64,000 bases of DNA from Pseudomonas sp. HS6 (GCF_023375815.1 NZ_CP067412.1:2480001-2544000), one strand, 5' to 3'; shown: positions 7,976 to 14,824, counted from the stretch's first letter. Program-made: numbers and translations. Notes: generated by a model from the sequence alone, not told the origin.

Positions 7976-10021
7976 TTAGTCTCCGGATTGGCAATTGATC
8001 CACTTTATGTGTGCGCTGGTGCCGTCCAGTCCGGGGTATACAGTTCCTCGATGGATTCCATAGCGATATAGTTGTTGTTTTAATTTTGTTCTCAATGAAT
8101 TAGGTATCACAACTTTAAAAATTTGCTCGGATGTAAAGCCTTGGGTTACGTTTTGATGTGTTGTAAATAGCCCGCTTTGAGCAATAATTCTTGGTGTTAA
8201 GTGCGCTGGTATATAGCGAAGAACTGGCCTTTCACTTGGGAAGCGTAACGGGTTCTGATATTCCGGTAATCCTGTTTCTACCGGCGATTCGCAATCTGTA
8301 TAAATATATACTGCGGAATCTGTTTTGCATTCTTCTTCTACTGCAAAATAAAGTGCTATAAGTGGGTTGACTGTCCAGTCCAACAATCGCGTCGGTAAAC
8401 CATGGTGCTGGGCAAGTGCTAGCCACTCCCAGTCGTTTCTTGGTGTAAAGCTTAAGTGTGGTAAAGCTTGCTCTCTGAACTGCTTAAAAATAGCATCTTC
8501 AGTGTCTTCTATTTTTGTACTATCAACAGGTAACCGGCCTATTGATGGGATTAGTTCGAATTTTGAATCTTTTACTCCGCGAAATACGACACCTTTTCCG
8601 TTGTATTTTTCTACTAGATTGTGAAATTCTACGAAGTTGTGAATGGTCTCTTTGCGGTATTCGTCAATATATAGTGGTAGGCTAAGGTTGAAGTTGTTTT
8701 TCTTGATTTGATCAATGGAGACGTTCTCGGAATATAGCTCTACGTTGGTGCGTTGAGTCAGACTGGCTAATATTTTTTCCAAGTCTTGATTTTGAAGATA
8801 GTTGTGCCATCGCTCTTTGCCATATTCATTGCTGGCATCTATGAAAAAAATTGTCTTTTCGTCTTGCCTTTGTTTTTTAAAAACTAAAGCGCATGTGGGA
8901 ATGGCGGTGCCGTAAAACAGGTTTGGAGGAAGTCCAATGACAGCGTCTAAGCAGTTCAGGTTTTGTATTAGGTGTTTGCGGATTTTCTGTTCTGTGTTTC
9001 CGCGAAAGAGCGCTCCCATCGGGAGTGTAATGACCATTGTTCCGTCAATATCTAACAAACTTAGCATATGTTGAACGAACGCAAAGTCAGCTCTCGAGCG
9101 AGGGGCTTGAGGTCCATAAGCATGAAGCTCAGAACGGTCACGGTAGGTGGAGGGATCCCATCTGACTCCAAACGGCGGTACACACAAAACAACGTCGTAT
9201 TTTTTGTTTAAGTGATGAGGTTCATTTAGTGTGTTTCCGAGCTTGAGATTTACGCGACTAAATTTTACCCCGTGCATTACTACGTTCATGCGTGCGAGCC
9301 GCAAGGTGTCGGCGTTAATGTCTTGGCCAGCCAGCTCTTTAATTACAAATGTCTGTTCTGCGACGGCAAGAAGCAATCCCGCGGAGCCGCACGCAGGATC
9401 ATACGCATTGATTATATTTTTTTTACCTTGCGTAGAGATTCTAGCTAGCAATGATGCAACGGATGGTGGAGTCAGGTAGTTTCCACCGTTTCGTCCTTCA
9501 CCCCTTGCTAGATGCTCTAATAAAGCTGTGAAAATAACACCCATTTGTTCGTCGGGAATGGTAAGTGAACCGATTTTGTGGGTGTCGAAAATATAAAGTA
9601 TGTGGCGCAAGTGATTATCTTGTAGGTGTCGCGCAGATGAGCCAAGTTCTAAGAGCCCATCAAGGTCTTCGTTGTTTTTCTCGATTTCGGAAAAGGCTTT
9701 TTTTAGTCTGTCTTTTAAATTGAACTCACTGTTAATGAAGTCCTGCCAGAGGCATTCTTTAGGTATGTTGAAGCGGTGTTGGTTCGTTTTATTTACTTGG
9801 TTTATGTAAGCCTCCTCTTCGTGTGTGTCACATAGTCTTTTATATAAAAGTATTGGTAATAGAATGCTTTTGTAGTTGGAGGAGTGGCCTGTTGTATGGA
9901 GCAGTTCTGATGCTTTTTGAAGAATTTGTGTTAGTGCTTTTATTTGAATGTCAATGAAGGCTGTATTTTTAGTTTGTGTCTCAATGTCTTTTGTTGAGTC
10001 TTTTTGGTTGGTATTTTTCAT
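7976..10021 (-). CDS. HsdM-like N6-adenine methyltransferase fused to a C-terminal FRG domain
   Basis: 681 residues. Residues about 25-150 resemble the helical N-terminal domain of type I restriction methyltransferases (HsdM), and about 160-450 the N6-methylase core: NYLTPPSVASLL (181-192), motif I DPACGSAGLLLAV (208-220) and the NNFNLSLPLYI tail (442-452). Motif IV, which should be NPPF, reads VPPF (281-284), so the catalytic Asn is Val; motif I is CGSAG instead of CGSGG. Methylation is therefore doubtful. Residues about 465-681 form an FRG domain (Pfam family named for the F/YRG motif): VVFRGVKDSKFELIPSIGR, then LAQHHGLPTRLLDWT and PLIALYFAVE. No HsdS or HsdR gene is nearby. The gene is clearly AT-richer than the flanking genome, with codons such as TTA, AAA and ATA, which suggests horizontal transfer. 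The ATG at 10021 lacks a strong ribosome binding site. A defence role is a hypothesis. Confidence 0.85.
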   Translation of the reverse strand: MKNTNQKDSTKDIETQTKNTAFIDIQIKALTQILQKASELLHTTGHSSNYKSILLPILLYKRLCDTHEEEAYINQVNKTNQHRFNIPKECLWQDFINSEFNLKDRLKKAFSEIEKNNEDLDGLLELGSSARHLQDNHLRHILYIFDTHKIGSLTIPDEQMGVIFTALLEHLARGEGRNGGNYLTPPSVASLLARISTQGKKNIINAYDPACGSAGLLLAVAEQTFVIKELAGQDINADTLRLARMNVVMHGVKFSRVNLKLGNTLNEPHHLNKKYDVVLCVPPFGVRWDPSTYRDRSELHAYGPQAPRSRADFAFVQHMLSLLDIDGTMVITLPMGALFRGNTEQKIRKHLIQNLNCLDAVIGLPPNLFYGTAIPTCALVFKKQRQDEKTIFFIDASNEYGKERWHNYLQNQDLEKILASLTQRTNVELYSENVSIDQIKKNNFNLSLPLYIDEYRKETIHNFVEFHNLVEKYNGKGVVFRGVKDSKFELIPSIGRLPVDSTKIEDTEDAIFKQFREQALPHLSFTPRNDWEWLALAQHHGLPTRLLDWTVNPLIALYFAVEEECKTDSAVYIYTDCESPVETGLPEYQNPLRFPSERPVLRYIPAHLTPRIIAQSGLFTTHQNVTQGFTSEQIFKVVIPNSLRTKLKQQLYRYGIHRGTVYPGLDGTSAHIKWINCQSGD

Positions 10022-10136
10022 GAGTTAGTAATGATTTTTGCTTCGGTGGCGAGAGATTTTTTTTGCGGTTGTTGTCTGAGTTGATTGAGTGGGTAAGTTT
10101 TTCTGTTTGATATGACTTCATGCTAAAGATACAAAC

Positions 10137-10168
10137 GGTGGCAGAACTGCTTGTGTTGATCTGCCACC
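10137..10168. terminator. Hairpin at the end of the three-gene small-protein operon
   Basis: Perfect 9-bp inverted repeat, GGTGGCAGA (10137-10145) and TCTGCCACC (10160-10168), placed 9 bp after the stop of the 44-residue gene on the minus strand. The following sequence GTTTGTATC has only a short U tract. Confidence 0.6.
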
Positions 10169-10176
10169 TTTATAGA

Positions 10177-10311
10177 TTATTTCTTTTTAGGCTTACCCGC
10201 GTCACTACGCTTGTCGCGAATTTGGCCATCATTGTTCCTGGAGCGAGGTTGTTCACCACCGCCAGGCTTTGGAACATTCACGTTGGGATTAATAGGTCGT
10301 CTGTCTGTCAT
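10177..10311 (-). CDS. Small basic, proline-rich protein of 44 residues
   Basis: An ORF of 44 codons with a strong ribosome binding site, GGAGG, five As before the ATG at 10311. The product starts MTDRRPINPNVNVPKPGGG and ends in GKPKKK; it is hydrophilic, basic, rich in Pro, Asn and Arg, and probably disordered. It has no signal peptide or membrane segment. It starts 11 bp after the stop of the 77-residue ORF and is followed by a hairpin, so it looks like the last gene of a small operon. I do not recognise a family. The strong ribosome binding site and operon spacing are the main support for it being real. Confidence 0.6.
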   Translation of the reverse strand: MTDRRPINPNVNVPKPGGGEQPRSRNNDGQIRDKRSDAGKPKKK

Positions 10312-10321
10312 TTTTTCCTCC

Positions 10322-10555
10322 TTACTTTTTCGAAGATTCGTTAGAAAAATCACAACCTTGAGTCACTAAATACTCGGCATTTGATGCTTGCCGAACTGCT
10401 GATGGCCAATGGCTGGTGTTGAAGCTATCAAATTGACCTTCCGAATTCCACACCCAGTTCTGTGAAAGTGAAGGTTGTTTCTGAGCGGTATAGGGAATTC
10501 GCTTCGAGCAAATTCGCAAAATAGGCCTGATTTCTGTCGCCGAAACGTGAGTCAT
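10322..10555 (-). CDS. Hypothetical protein of 77 residues, middle gene of small operon
   Basis: ORF from ATG 10555 with GAGG nine bases upstream; a longer in-frame start at 10570 would overlap the previous stop. It begins 11 bp after the stop of the 91-residue gene and ends 10 bp before the next start, so spacing supports co-translation. The product begins MTHVSATEIRPILRICSKR and contains SFNTSHWPSAVRQASNAEY; it is soluble, with no recognised domain. Function unknown. It could be a chance ORF, but it is flanked tightly by two better-supported genes. Confidence 0.5.
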   Translation of the reverse strand: MTHVSATEIRPILRICSKRIPYTAQKQPSLSQNWVWNSEGQFDSFNTSHWPSAVRQASNAEYLVTQGCDFSNESSKK

Positions 10556-10566
10556 AACTAAGAACC

Positions 10567-10842
10567 TCAAATCTCCCGTTTCTCAATCACTCGAAACAGA
10601 TCACTCACATCCTGCACCATGATCCTGGCGATCGTACTAACAGTGTTGATGTCGTTTTCGGCGTAATCGGGGAGGCGGATACAGGCCATTAGATCGAGAT
10701 ATTTGAGAACGGCGTTGAGGCGTTCGCTAAGGCAAGCGTGGAGATCTCGTAGTGGGGCATCTACGTCAATGAATAGTACGGGCTGGTCTGTGGCGGGGTG
10801 GGACATGTTCGCGTATTTGCGGATCGGTTTATCCGTTGGCAT
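10567..10842 (-). CDS. Hypothetical protein of 91 residues, first gene behind a C4-type RNA leader
   Basis: The open frame extends to 11013, but the start at 10842 (MPTDKPIRKYANMSHP) is chosen because a GAGGA ribosome binding site lies just upstream and because the upstream extension runs through a structured RNA. The product has a mostly alpha-helical C-terminal half (LRDLHACLSERLNAVLKYLD, then DINTVSTIARIMVQDVSDLF), resembling small Pseudomonas proteins of unknown function with a metal- or nucleotide-free helical hairpin. No catalytic motif is seen. Its ribosome binding site is the predicted target of the antisense RNA at 10900-10978, so translation is probably repressed in most conditions. 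Confidence 0.7.
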   Translation of the reverse strand: MPTDKPIRKYANMSHPATDQPVLFIDVDAPLRDLHACLSERLNAVLKYLDLMACIRLPDYAENDINTVSTIARIMVQDVSDLFRVIEKREI

Positions 10843-10852
10843 AAGTAAAGCT

Positions 10853-10863
10853 TCCTCGTATCC
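10853..10863 (-). promoter_or_regulatory. Ribosome binding site region complementary to C4-type RNA loop
   Basis: The mRNA segment GGATACGAGGA includes the Shine-Dalgarno sequence of the 91-residue gene. It is perfectly complementary over 11 bp to UCCUCGUAUCC at 10931-10941, which lies in a loop of the upstream structured RNA. Pairing would hide the ribosome binding site. Confidence 0.7.
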
Positions 10864-10899
10864 GTGAGAAGAGCTACTGCCGTTCGCTGCGATTCGAAA

Positions 10900-10978
10900 G
10901 GTGGTAGCCATGTGCGGGTTCGCAGACCGAGGATACGAGGAGCCCGGCAGACCCAGAGGTCTCCCACACACAGCCACC
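10900..10978 (-). ncRNA. C4-type antisense RNA (candidate)
   Basis: On the minus strand the closing stem is GGUGG (10978-10974) with CCACC (10904-10900), extended by GUGUGUGGG against CCCGCACAU after an internal loop. Inside are two hairpins: AGACC-UCUG-GGUCU, and GCCG...CGGU whose loop holds UCCUCGUAUCC. That loop is complementary to the ribosome binding site of the next gene. This matches the plan of the phage P1/P7 C4 RNA, an antisense repressor of ant translation, and of C4-type RNAs reported in proteobacterial genomes. The call rests on structure read by eye; a covariance-model search was not possible. Confidence 0.7.
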
Positions 10979-11404
10979 ATTGCGCGGTTGTCGGACGCGA
11001 TTGCGACCGCCACCGTTTTTGGGGGGCGTCAGGTTACTACACGTATCGTCAGGGCTGCGAAACCCTATCGCCAAATTCGTTCAGCGACAGACCCACTCTA
11101 GGCACCGATCCCCACCGTCGCAATCAGCCTGTAGGACGTGAAATCACCACGTCTGGCCAGAGAGTTAGCTCACGGTCGGCGGCGTAACTGGCGTAAATCA
11201 ATGGCTGCGAAGTGTATGGGGAAAATGACTCGCCAGATTTCGGCCCGCTTCGCAGCTCCGCAAGAACAAGCTCCCTCACCACGCGGAGCAATTTCCTACG
11301 CCGTTTTCAGATCAAAAAAATCATCACACATTCCCGCCCCGGAACTTTCCCCAAAACCGATGTCAATTTGATGGCGTGTCGCGACGCTCATTCATCGGCT
11401 CAAG
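10979..11404. other. No gene seen; leader/promoter region of C4 RNA and of the Cys-repeat gene
   Basis: About 425 bp without a supported ORF. It should hold the minus-strand promoter of the C4 RNA operon and the plus-strand promoter of the cysteine-repeat gene. An inverted pair GGCTGCGAAG near 11211 and CTTCGCAGC near 11248 is visible. Short ORFs here have no ribosome binding site and shift frame with the repeats, so none is reported. Confidence 0.5.
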
Positions 11405-11425
11405 CAGTGCCAGGCTGTTTCCTGG
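11405..11425 (+). promoter_or_regulatory. Duplicated leader element before first Cys-repeat gene
   Basis: CAGTGCCAGGCTGTTTCCTGG contains the short inverted arms CCAG and CTGG. A copy differing at two positions lies at 11911-11931, and both are followed by a similar AAGGAAG ribosome binding site and GTGTG before ATG. It may be a shared operator or only a trace of tandem duplication. Confidence 0.45.
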
Positions 11426-11444
11426 TCGATCAAGGAAGTGTGTG

Positions 11445-11870
11445 ATGAGACTAGTGCTTGCGATGTTGTTGATGTTCAGCGGATACACGTTTGCCGGGTG
11501 CGCCAGCATCAGTGACAGTGATCAGCGGGCCTATTGCGAAGCCAGAGAGAAGGGCAGCAGTTGTTCGTACATCCACGACTCTGATTTGCGTTCGGCCTGT
11601 GATGCTGAAGTGAACGGTAGATCTTGCTCGTACATCGCCGACACCGACCAACGTGACTACTGCAACGCCAAGAAGAACGGCAGCAGTTGCTCGTACATCC
11701 ATAACTCGGATCTGCGTGCGGCGTGCGAGGCGGAGCAGAAGGGCTATTCCTGTTCATACATCAGCGACAGTGACCAGCGCGCCCTGTGCAATGCCAAGCA
11801 GAGTGGCAGCAGTTGTTCCTACATCAGCAATTCCGATCTACGCAACGAGTGCGAAGCCATGAAGCGCTGA
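11445..11870 (+). CDS. Secreted cysteine-repeat protein (six 21-residue repeats)
   Basis: 141 residues from ATG 11445, which has an AAGGAAG ribosome binding site; the open frame begins further upstream at 11376 without support. An N-terminal signal (MRLVLAMLLMFSGYTFAGC) could be a Sec or lipoprotein signal. The rest is six repeats of 21 residues, each with Cys at positions 1 and 13, for example CSYIHDSDLRSACDAEVNG. Repeats alternate between DQR and DLR forms, so the higher-order unit is 42 residues. Twelve regularly spaced cysteines in an exported protein suggest disulphides or metal binding. A homologue with the same plan follows at 11951. I do not know a function for this family. Confidence 0.85.
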   Translation: MRLVLAMLLMFSGYTFAGCASISDSDQRAYCEAREKGSSCSYIHDSDLRSACDAEVNGRSCSYIADTDQRDYCNAKKNGSSCSYIHNSDLRAACEAEQKGYSCSYISDSDQRALCNAKQSGSSCSYISNSDLRNECEAMKR

Positions 11871-11910
11871 TTTGAGGGTGTTTCGCGAGACTCATCTAAA
11901 TCGGATTAAA

Positions 11911-11931
11911 CAGTGCCAGTCTGTTTACTGG
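11911..11931 (+). promoter_or_regulatory. Duplicated leader element before second Cys-repeat gene
   Basis: CAGTGCCAGTCTGTTTACTGG repeats the element at 11405-11425 with two changes, and is again followed by AAGGAAG and the start codon at a similar distance. It supports tandem duplication of gene plus leader. Confidence 0.45.
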
Positions 11932-11950
11932 TAAGCCAAGGAAGCGTGTG

Positions 11951-12382
11951 ATGAAGAAAATACTGGCGATGTTGTTGATGTTTGCCTTCGCCGGCCATGC
12001 CTTTGCTAGCTGCATGAACATTAACGATCCGGATCAGCGCAGATATTGCGAGGCCAAGTCCGGCAGTGGCAGCTGTAACGACATCAACAATACGGACCTG
12101 CGCAGGATGTGCGATGCGGAAAAAGGCAGTGGTAGTTGCAACTCGATCAATGACGGAGATCAACGTCGTTACTGCGAGGCCAAAACCCGTGGCGGCAGTT
12201 GCAACAGCATCAACGATACGACTCTGCGCAGGATGTGCGATGCAGAAACAGGAGGCGGTAGCTGTAACTCGATCAATGACACGGATCAGCGTCTTTTCTG
12301 TGAGGCCAAAACCCGTGGTGGCAGTTGCAACAGTATCGGCAGCCAGGATCTGCGCAATCAATGTGAAGCCATGAAACGCTGA
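11951..12382 (+). CDS. Secreted cysteine-repeat protein, paralogue of the upstream gene
   Basis: 143 residues from ATG 11951 (a GTG just before it is also in frame). The signal peptide MKKILAMLLMFAFAGHAFA ends in a good AxA cleavage site before the first Cys. Six 21-residue repeats follow, with Cys at positions 1 and 13 and alternating DQRRYCEAK and LRRMCDAE forms; the linkers are rich in Gly and Ser. The last repeat ends CEAMKR, the same ending as the upstream protein. It lies 80 bp after that gene with a near-identical leader, so the pair arose by tandem duplication and then diverged. A strong terminator follows. Function unknown; probably periplasmic or surface-exposed. Confidence 0.85.
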   Translation: MKKILAMLLMFAFAGHAFASCMNINDPDQRRYCEAKSGSGSCNDINNTDLRRMCDAEKGSGSCNSINDGDQRRYCEAKTRGGSCNSINDTTLRRMCDAETGGGSCNSINDTDQRLFCEAKTRGGSCNSIGSQDLRNQCEAMKR

Positions 12383-12410
12383 TCGATCAGCCTGATTCAA
12401 AACGCAAAAA

Positions 12411-12436
12411 GGGACACCCAACGGTGTCCCTTTTTT
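12411..12436 (+). terminator. Rho-independent terminator after Cys-repeat genes
   Basis: GGGACACC (12411-12418) pairs with GGTGTCCC (12423-12430) around CAAC, preceded by five As and followed by six Ts. This is a textbook intrinsic terminator 28 bp after the stop codon. Confidence 0.92.
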
Positions 12437-12583
12437 ATGGGCGACTGAAACGAAATCCTCAGACTGCCCAGTCAAACCTTTCACTTGCCACAACCCGTCT
12501 CATCACCAAAGGTTTCCCCCATCAGCACCACGTCGTAGACTGCGAAACAAGTTGTAACGCCTCTCCCACGGACGGAACCGCGC

Positions 12584-12973
12584 ATGATTCACATCGGCAG
12601 CCGCAACAACGCCCCCACGCCGCAGCACAAAACCCAGGACATCTACATCTTCAGCATCGACCTGTCCCGCCCGGCGACACCGTTCTGCTTCGAGCAATCG
12701 ATTGGCGGCGGGCATGTCGAGCAGGGCGGTGCGCGATGGTTGGCGCTGGATGAGCTGGATGGCTGGCCCGGCGAATGGCGAGAGCATTTGAAGAAGGCCA
12801 ATTGTGCCTGGGTAGCCGAGTTGCTGGATGCTCATCCGAAGGAGAGCCAGGCTGATCTGGTCTCGCTGATTCTCCAGCGCTACGCAGCGCCTGCGCAGCC
12901 GGCCGGGCGTTTGCAGGCGATTGGGCGCTGGTTCAAGCGCCATTTCTATATTGGCGGCCGGTACGGCGTCTGA
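12584..12973 (+). CDS. Hypothetical protein of 129 residues
   Basis: The ORF starts MIHIGSRNNAPTPQHKTQDI and contains a hydrophilic, Trp-rich middle (GGARWLALDELDGWPGEWREH) and a short basic end (RWFKRHFYIGGRYGV). It has no signal peptide, membrane segment or known catalytic motif. It is followed after 15 bp by the HD-domain protein on the same strand, with a GAGGAAA ribosome binding site between them, so the two are probably co-transcribed. High-GC codon use agrees with the core genome. Function unknown. Confidence 0.7.
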   Translation: MIHIGSRNNAPTPQHKTQDIYIFSIDLSRPATPFCFEQSIGGGHVEQGGARWLALDELDGWPGEWREHLKKANCAWVAELLDAHPKESQADLVSLILQRYAAPAQPAGRLQAIGRWFKRHFYIGGRYGV

Positions 12974-12988
12974 CCCGAGGAAACGCCC

Positions 12989-13411
12989 ATGACTCAGACT
13001 CTGGAACGCGCCATCGCGATTGCCGCCACGGCCCACGCGGGGCAGGTGGACAAGGGCGGTGCGCCGTACATTTTGCATCCGCTGAAGGTCATGTTGCGCA
13101 TGAGCAGTCTGGAAGAACGCATCGTCGCGGTGCTGCACGATGTGGTCGAGGACTGCGGCATCAGCCTGGAGGATTTGCGCAAGGAAGGCTTTAGCGAAGA
13201 GATTTTGTCCGCCATCGAATCGGTGACCAAAGTGCCGGGCGAATCCTACGAGGATTTCGTCGAGCGCGCGGCGCAGAACCCGACCGGGCGGGTGGTGAAA
13301 CTGGCGGATCTGGAAGAGAACAGCGACCTGTCGCGGATTGCCTCGCCGAGCTGGGAGGATCTGGAGCGGATCGAGAAATATCGGCGGGCGATTGGACGGT
13401 TGCGTGCCTGA
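12989..13411 (+). CDS. HD-domain phosphohydrolase, ppGpp hydrolase-like
   Basis: 140 residues with the HD fold of RelA/SpoT hydrolases and MESH1-like small alarmone hydrolases. His16 (ATAHAGQVDKGGAPYILHP), His50-Asp51 in VLHDVVED and the Asp in VKLADLEENSD match metal ligands of the family. There is no synthetase, TGS or ACT domain, so it would be a stand-alone hydrolase. Substrate could be ppGpp or another nucleotide; the sequence does not settle this. It follows the 129-residue gene by 15 bp and precedes the AbrB-type membrane protein by 28 bp. Confidence 0.85.
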   Translation: MTQTLERAIAIAATAHAGQVDKGGAPYILHPLKVMLRMSSLEERIVAVLHDVVEDCGISLEDLRKEGFSEEILSAIESVTKVPGESYEDFVERAAQNPTGRVVKLADLEENSDLSRIASPSWEDLERIEKYRRAIGRLRA

Positions 13412-13439
13412 CTCAAATTAAATAGCCAGGAAGGCGACC

Positions 13440-14459
13440 ATGAAATCCATTCTGTGTTTGCTGATTGCTGCCAGCTTCGGCGCGCTGTTGCAATTCGAAG
13501 GTGTGCCTCACGGTTTGCTGTTGGGCTCGATTCTCGTGACGGCACTTGTCGTCACCAAATTCAACTTCGCGCCAGCGACCCCTTTGGGGTTGGGCTACAT
13601 CCAGGTCACGCTGGGCATCGCTACTGGCTTGATGTTCGAAGCATGGGACAGCGCGACGGTGTCGACGATGTTGCCGAGTCTTGGCGTGTTGCTGTTATGT
13701 CTGGCGGTGCAAGTCGCGCTTTCCGCGCTGTGGCTGTCGCGCGGTGCAGGGTGGAATCGCACGGATGCTCTGCTGGCGGTGTATCCGGGGGCGCTGGCGG
13801 CGGTGTTCGATTTGCTGGAATCGCATCAGGCGTCGAGCAAGGTGATCATCGTGCACTTGATGCGGCTGCTCCTGATCACGGTGTTGGTGAGTTTGCTGAT
13901 TCCTGGAACGGCACCGGTTGCCGTGGCCGAAGCTGATCCGCTGTCGACAGGCATGGCACTGACCGTGCTGTCGGTGATCTTCCTCAGCGTGGTGGTCGGG
14001 CGTTTGCTGCTGGTGATTGGTGTGCCGGCGCCGTTCATGTTGACGGCAATCATCATCACCGCCGTATTCGTGAAATCAGGATGGCTGCACGGCTTTCACA
14101 TGCCGGACTGGAGCCTGAATCTGGCGGCGCTGATTCTTGGGGTGCGGATTGGCTCCCGATTCCAGGGATTGGGTCTCGCAGAACTGGGACGTCATGGCCG
14201 CACGGCGTTGGTGTCGGTGGGATTAATGATTCTGGTCGCGGCAGTTTTCGCATTGGCAGCGGCGCGGATGCTGGGCAGCGATGCGCTGTCGTTGTGGCTC
14301 GCGTACATGCCGGGAGCAATCGAAACCATCGCGATTGTGGTATTCGCCGGCGGGCTGAATGTGGTGTTTATCCTGACTCACCACTTGGCGCGAATGGTGG
14401 TGTTGCACTTTGCGCCGGCGTTGTTGGTGCAGCTTCGGCGGAGTAGAGAAGAAGCCTGA
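13440..14459 (+). CDS. AbrB family integral membrane protein
   Basis: 339 residues with about ten hydrophobic segments arranged as an internal duplication (two halves each with a GxxxG-rich segment and conserved YPG/MPG turns: AVYPGALAAVFDLLE and AYMPGAIETIAIVVF). This is the pattern of the AbrB family once named putative ammonia monooxygenase, which is probably a transporter or regulator of amino-acid-like compounds. ATG 13440 has an AGGAAGG ribosome binding site. It is the last gene of a short plus-strand group and is followed by a bidirectional hairpin. The transported substrate is unknown. Confidence 0.85.
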   Translation: MKSILCLLIAASFGALLQFEGVPHGLLLGSILVTALVVTKFNFAPATPLGLGYIQVTLGIATGLMFEAWDSATVSTMLPSLGVLLLCLAVQVALSALWLSRGAGWNRTDALLAVYPGALAAVFDLLESHQASSKVIIVHLMRLLLITVLVSLLIPGTAPVAVAEADPLSTGMALTVLSVIFLSVVVGRLLLVIGVPAPFMLTAIIITAVFVKSGWLHGFHMPDWSLNLAALILGVRIGSRFQGLGLAELGRHGRTALVSVGLMILVAAVFALAAARMLGSDALSLWLAYMPGAIETIAIVVFAGGLNVVFILTHHLARMVVLHFAPALLVQLRRSREEA

Positions 14460-14482
14460 AGAGCTTTTTTGGCGATTAGCAA

Positions 14483-14507
14483 AATGCCCATTTTTGAAAT
14501 GGGCATT
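14483..14507. terminator. Bidirectional terminator between AbrB protein and Gly/Ala-rich peptide
   Basis: AATGCCCATTT (14483-14493) pairs with AAATGGGCATT (14497-14507) around TTG, an 11-bp perfect stem. It sits between convergent stops at 14459 and 14528 and can serve both strands. Confidence 0.8.
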
Positions 14508-14527
14508 GGCTAAATATGCATTGATGA

Positions 14528-14824
14528 TTACTTCAACCACTTGTACAAACGATAGCCACCATAGCCCGCCACTGCGATTGCAGCCGCTGGCCAAGCTGCG
14601 GCGGTGGCCACTGCCATCACTCCTGCAGCCATTCCGCCTCCTCCTGCAGCAACTGCGCCACCTCCGAGAGTGGCTAAGGCGGAAGTCGTTGCAGCGGCGC
14701 CACTTAAGCCAGCCGCGTTAGCGACGGCGACTGCTCCGCCATAAACCATCGAAGCGTTAGCTATACCTGCTGCTGCACCAGTTGCAATGGCGGAGCCTGC
14801 TACTGTTTTGTCACCAATTTCCAT
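14528..14824 (-). CDS. Gly/Ala-rich hydrophobic small protein (98 residues)
   Basis: The product begins MEIGDKTVAGSAIATGAAAG and is almost wholly Ala, Gly, Val, Thr and Met until the basic end YGGYRLYKWLK. This gives two to three glycine-zipper-like membrane segments, with GGGAVAAGGGGMAAG in the middle. GGGG lies eight bases before the ATG. Such proteins include bacteriocin-like peptides, holin-like pores and effector-associated membrane peptides; the sequence alone does not choose between them. There is no processing protease or immunity gene beside it, only the DUF2955 efflux gene upstream on the same strand, 136 bp away. Composition is unlike its neighbours. Confidence 0.65.
   Translation of the reverse strand: MEIGDKTVAGSAIATGAAAGIANASMVYGGAVAVANAAGLSGAAATTSALATLGGGAVAAGGGGMAAGVMAVATAAAWPAAAIAVAGYGGYRLYKWLK

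Noticed and set aside
7976..10021. Complete type I restriction-modification system
   Set aside because: Only an HsdM-like gene is present; no specificity or restriction subunit gene is found on either side, and the catalytic motif is altered.
10864..11187. ORFs on the plus strand across the C4 RNA region
   Set aside because: They run antisense through a structured RNA and lack ribosome binding sites.
11445..12382. CRISPR-like or non-coding tandem repeat
   Set aside because: The 63-bp repeats keep one reading frame with a signal peptide, ribosome binding site and conserved Cys spacing, so they are coding.
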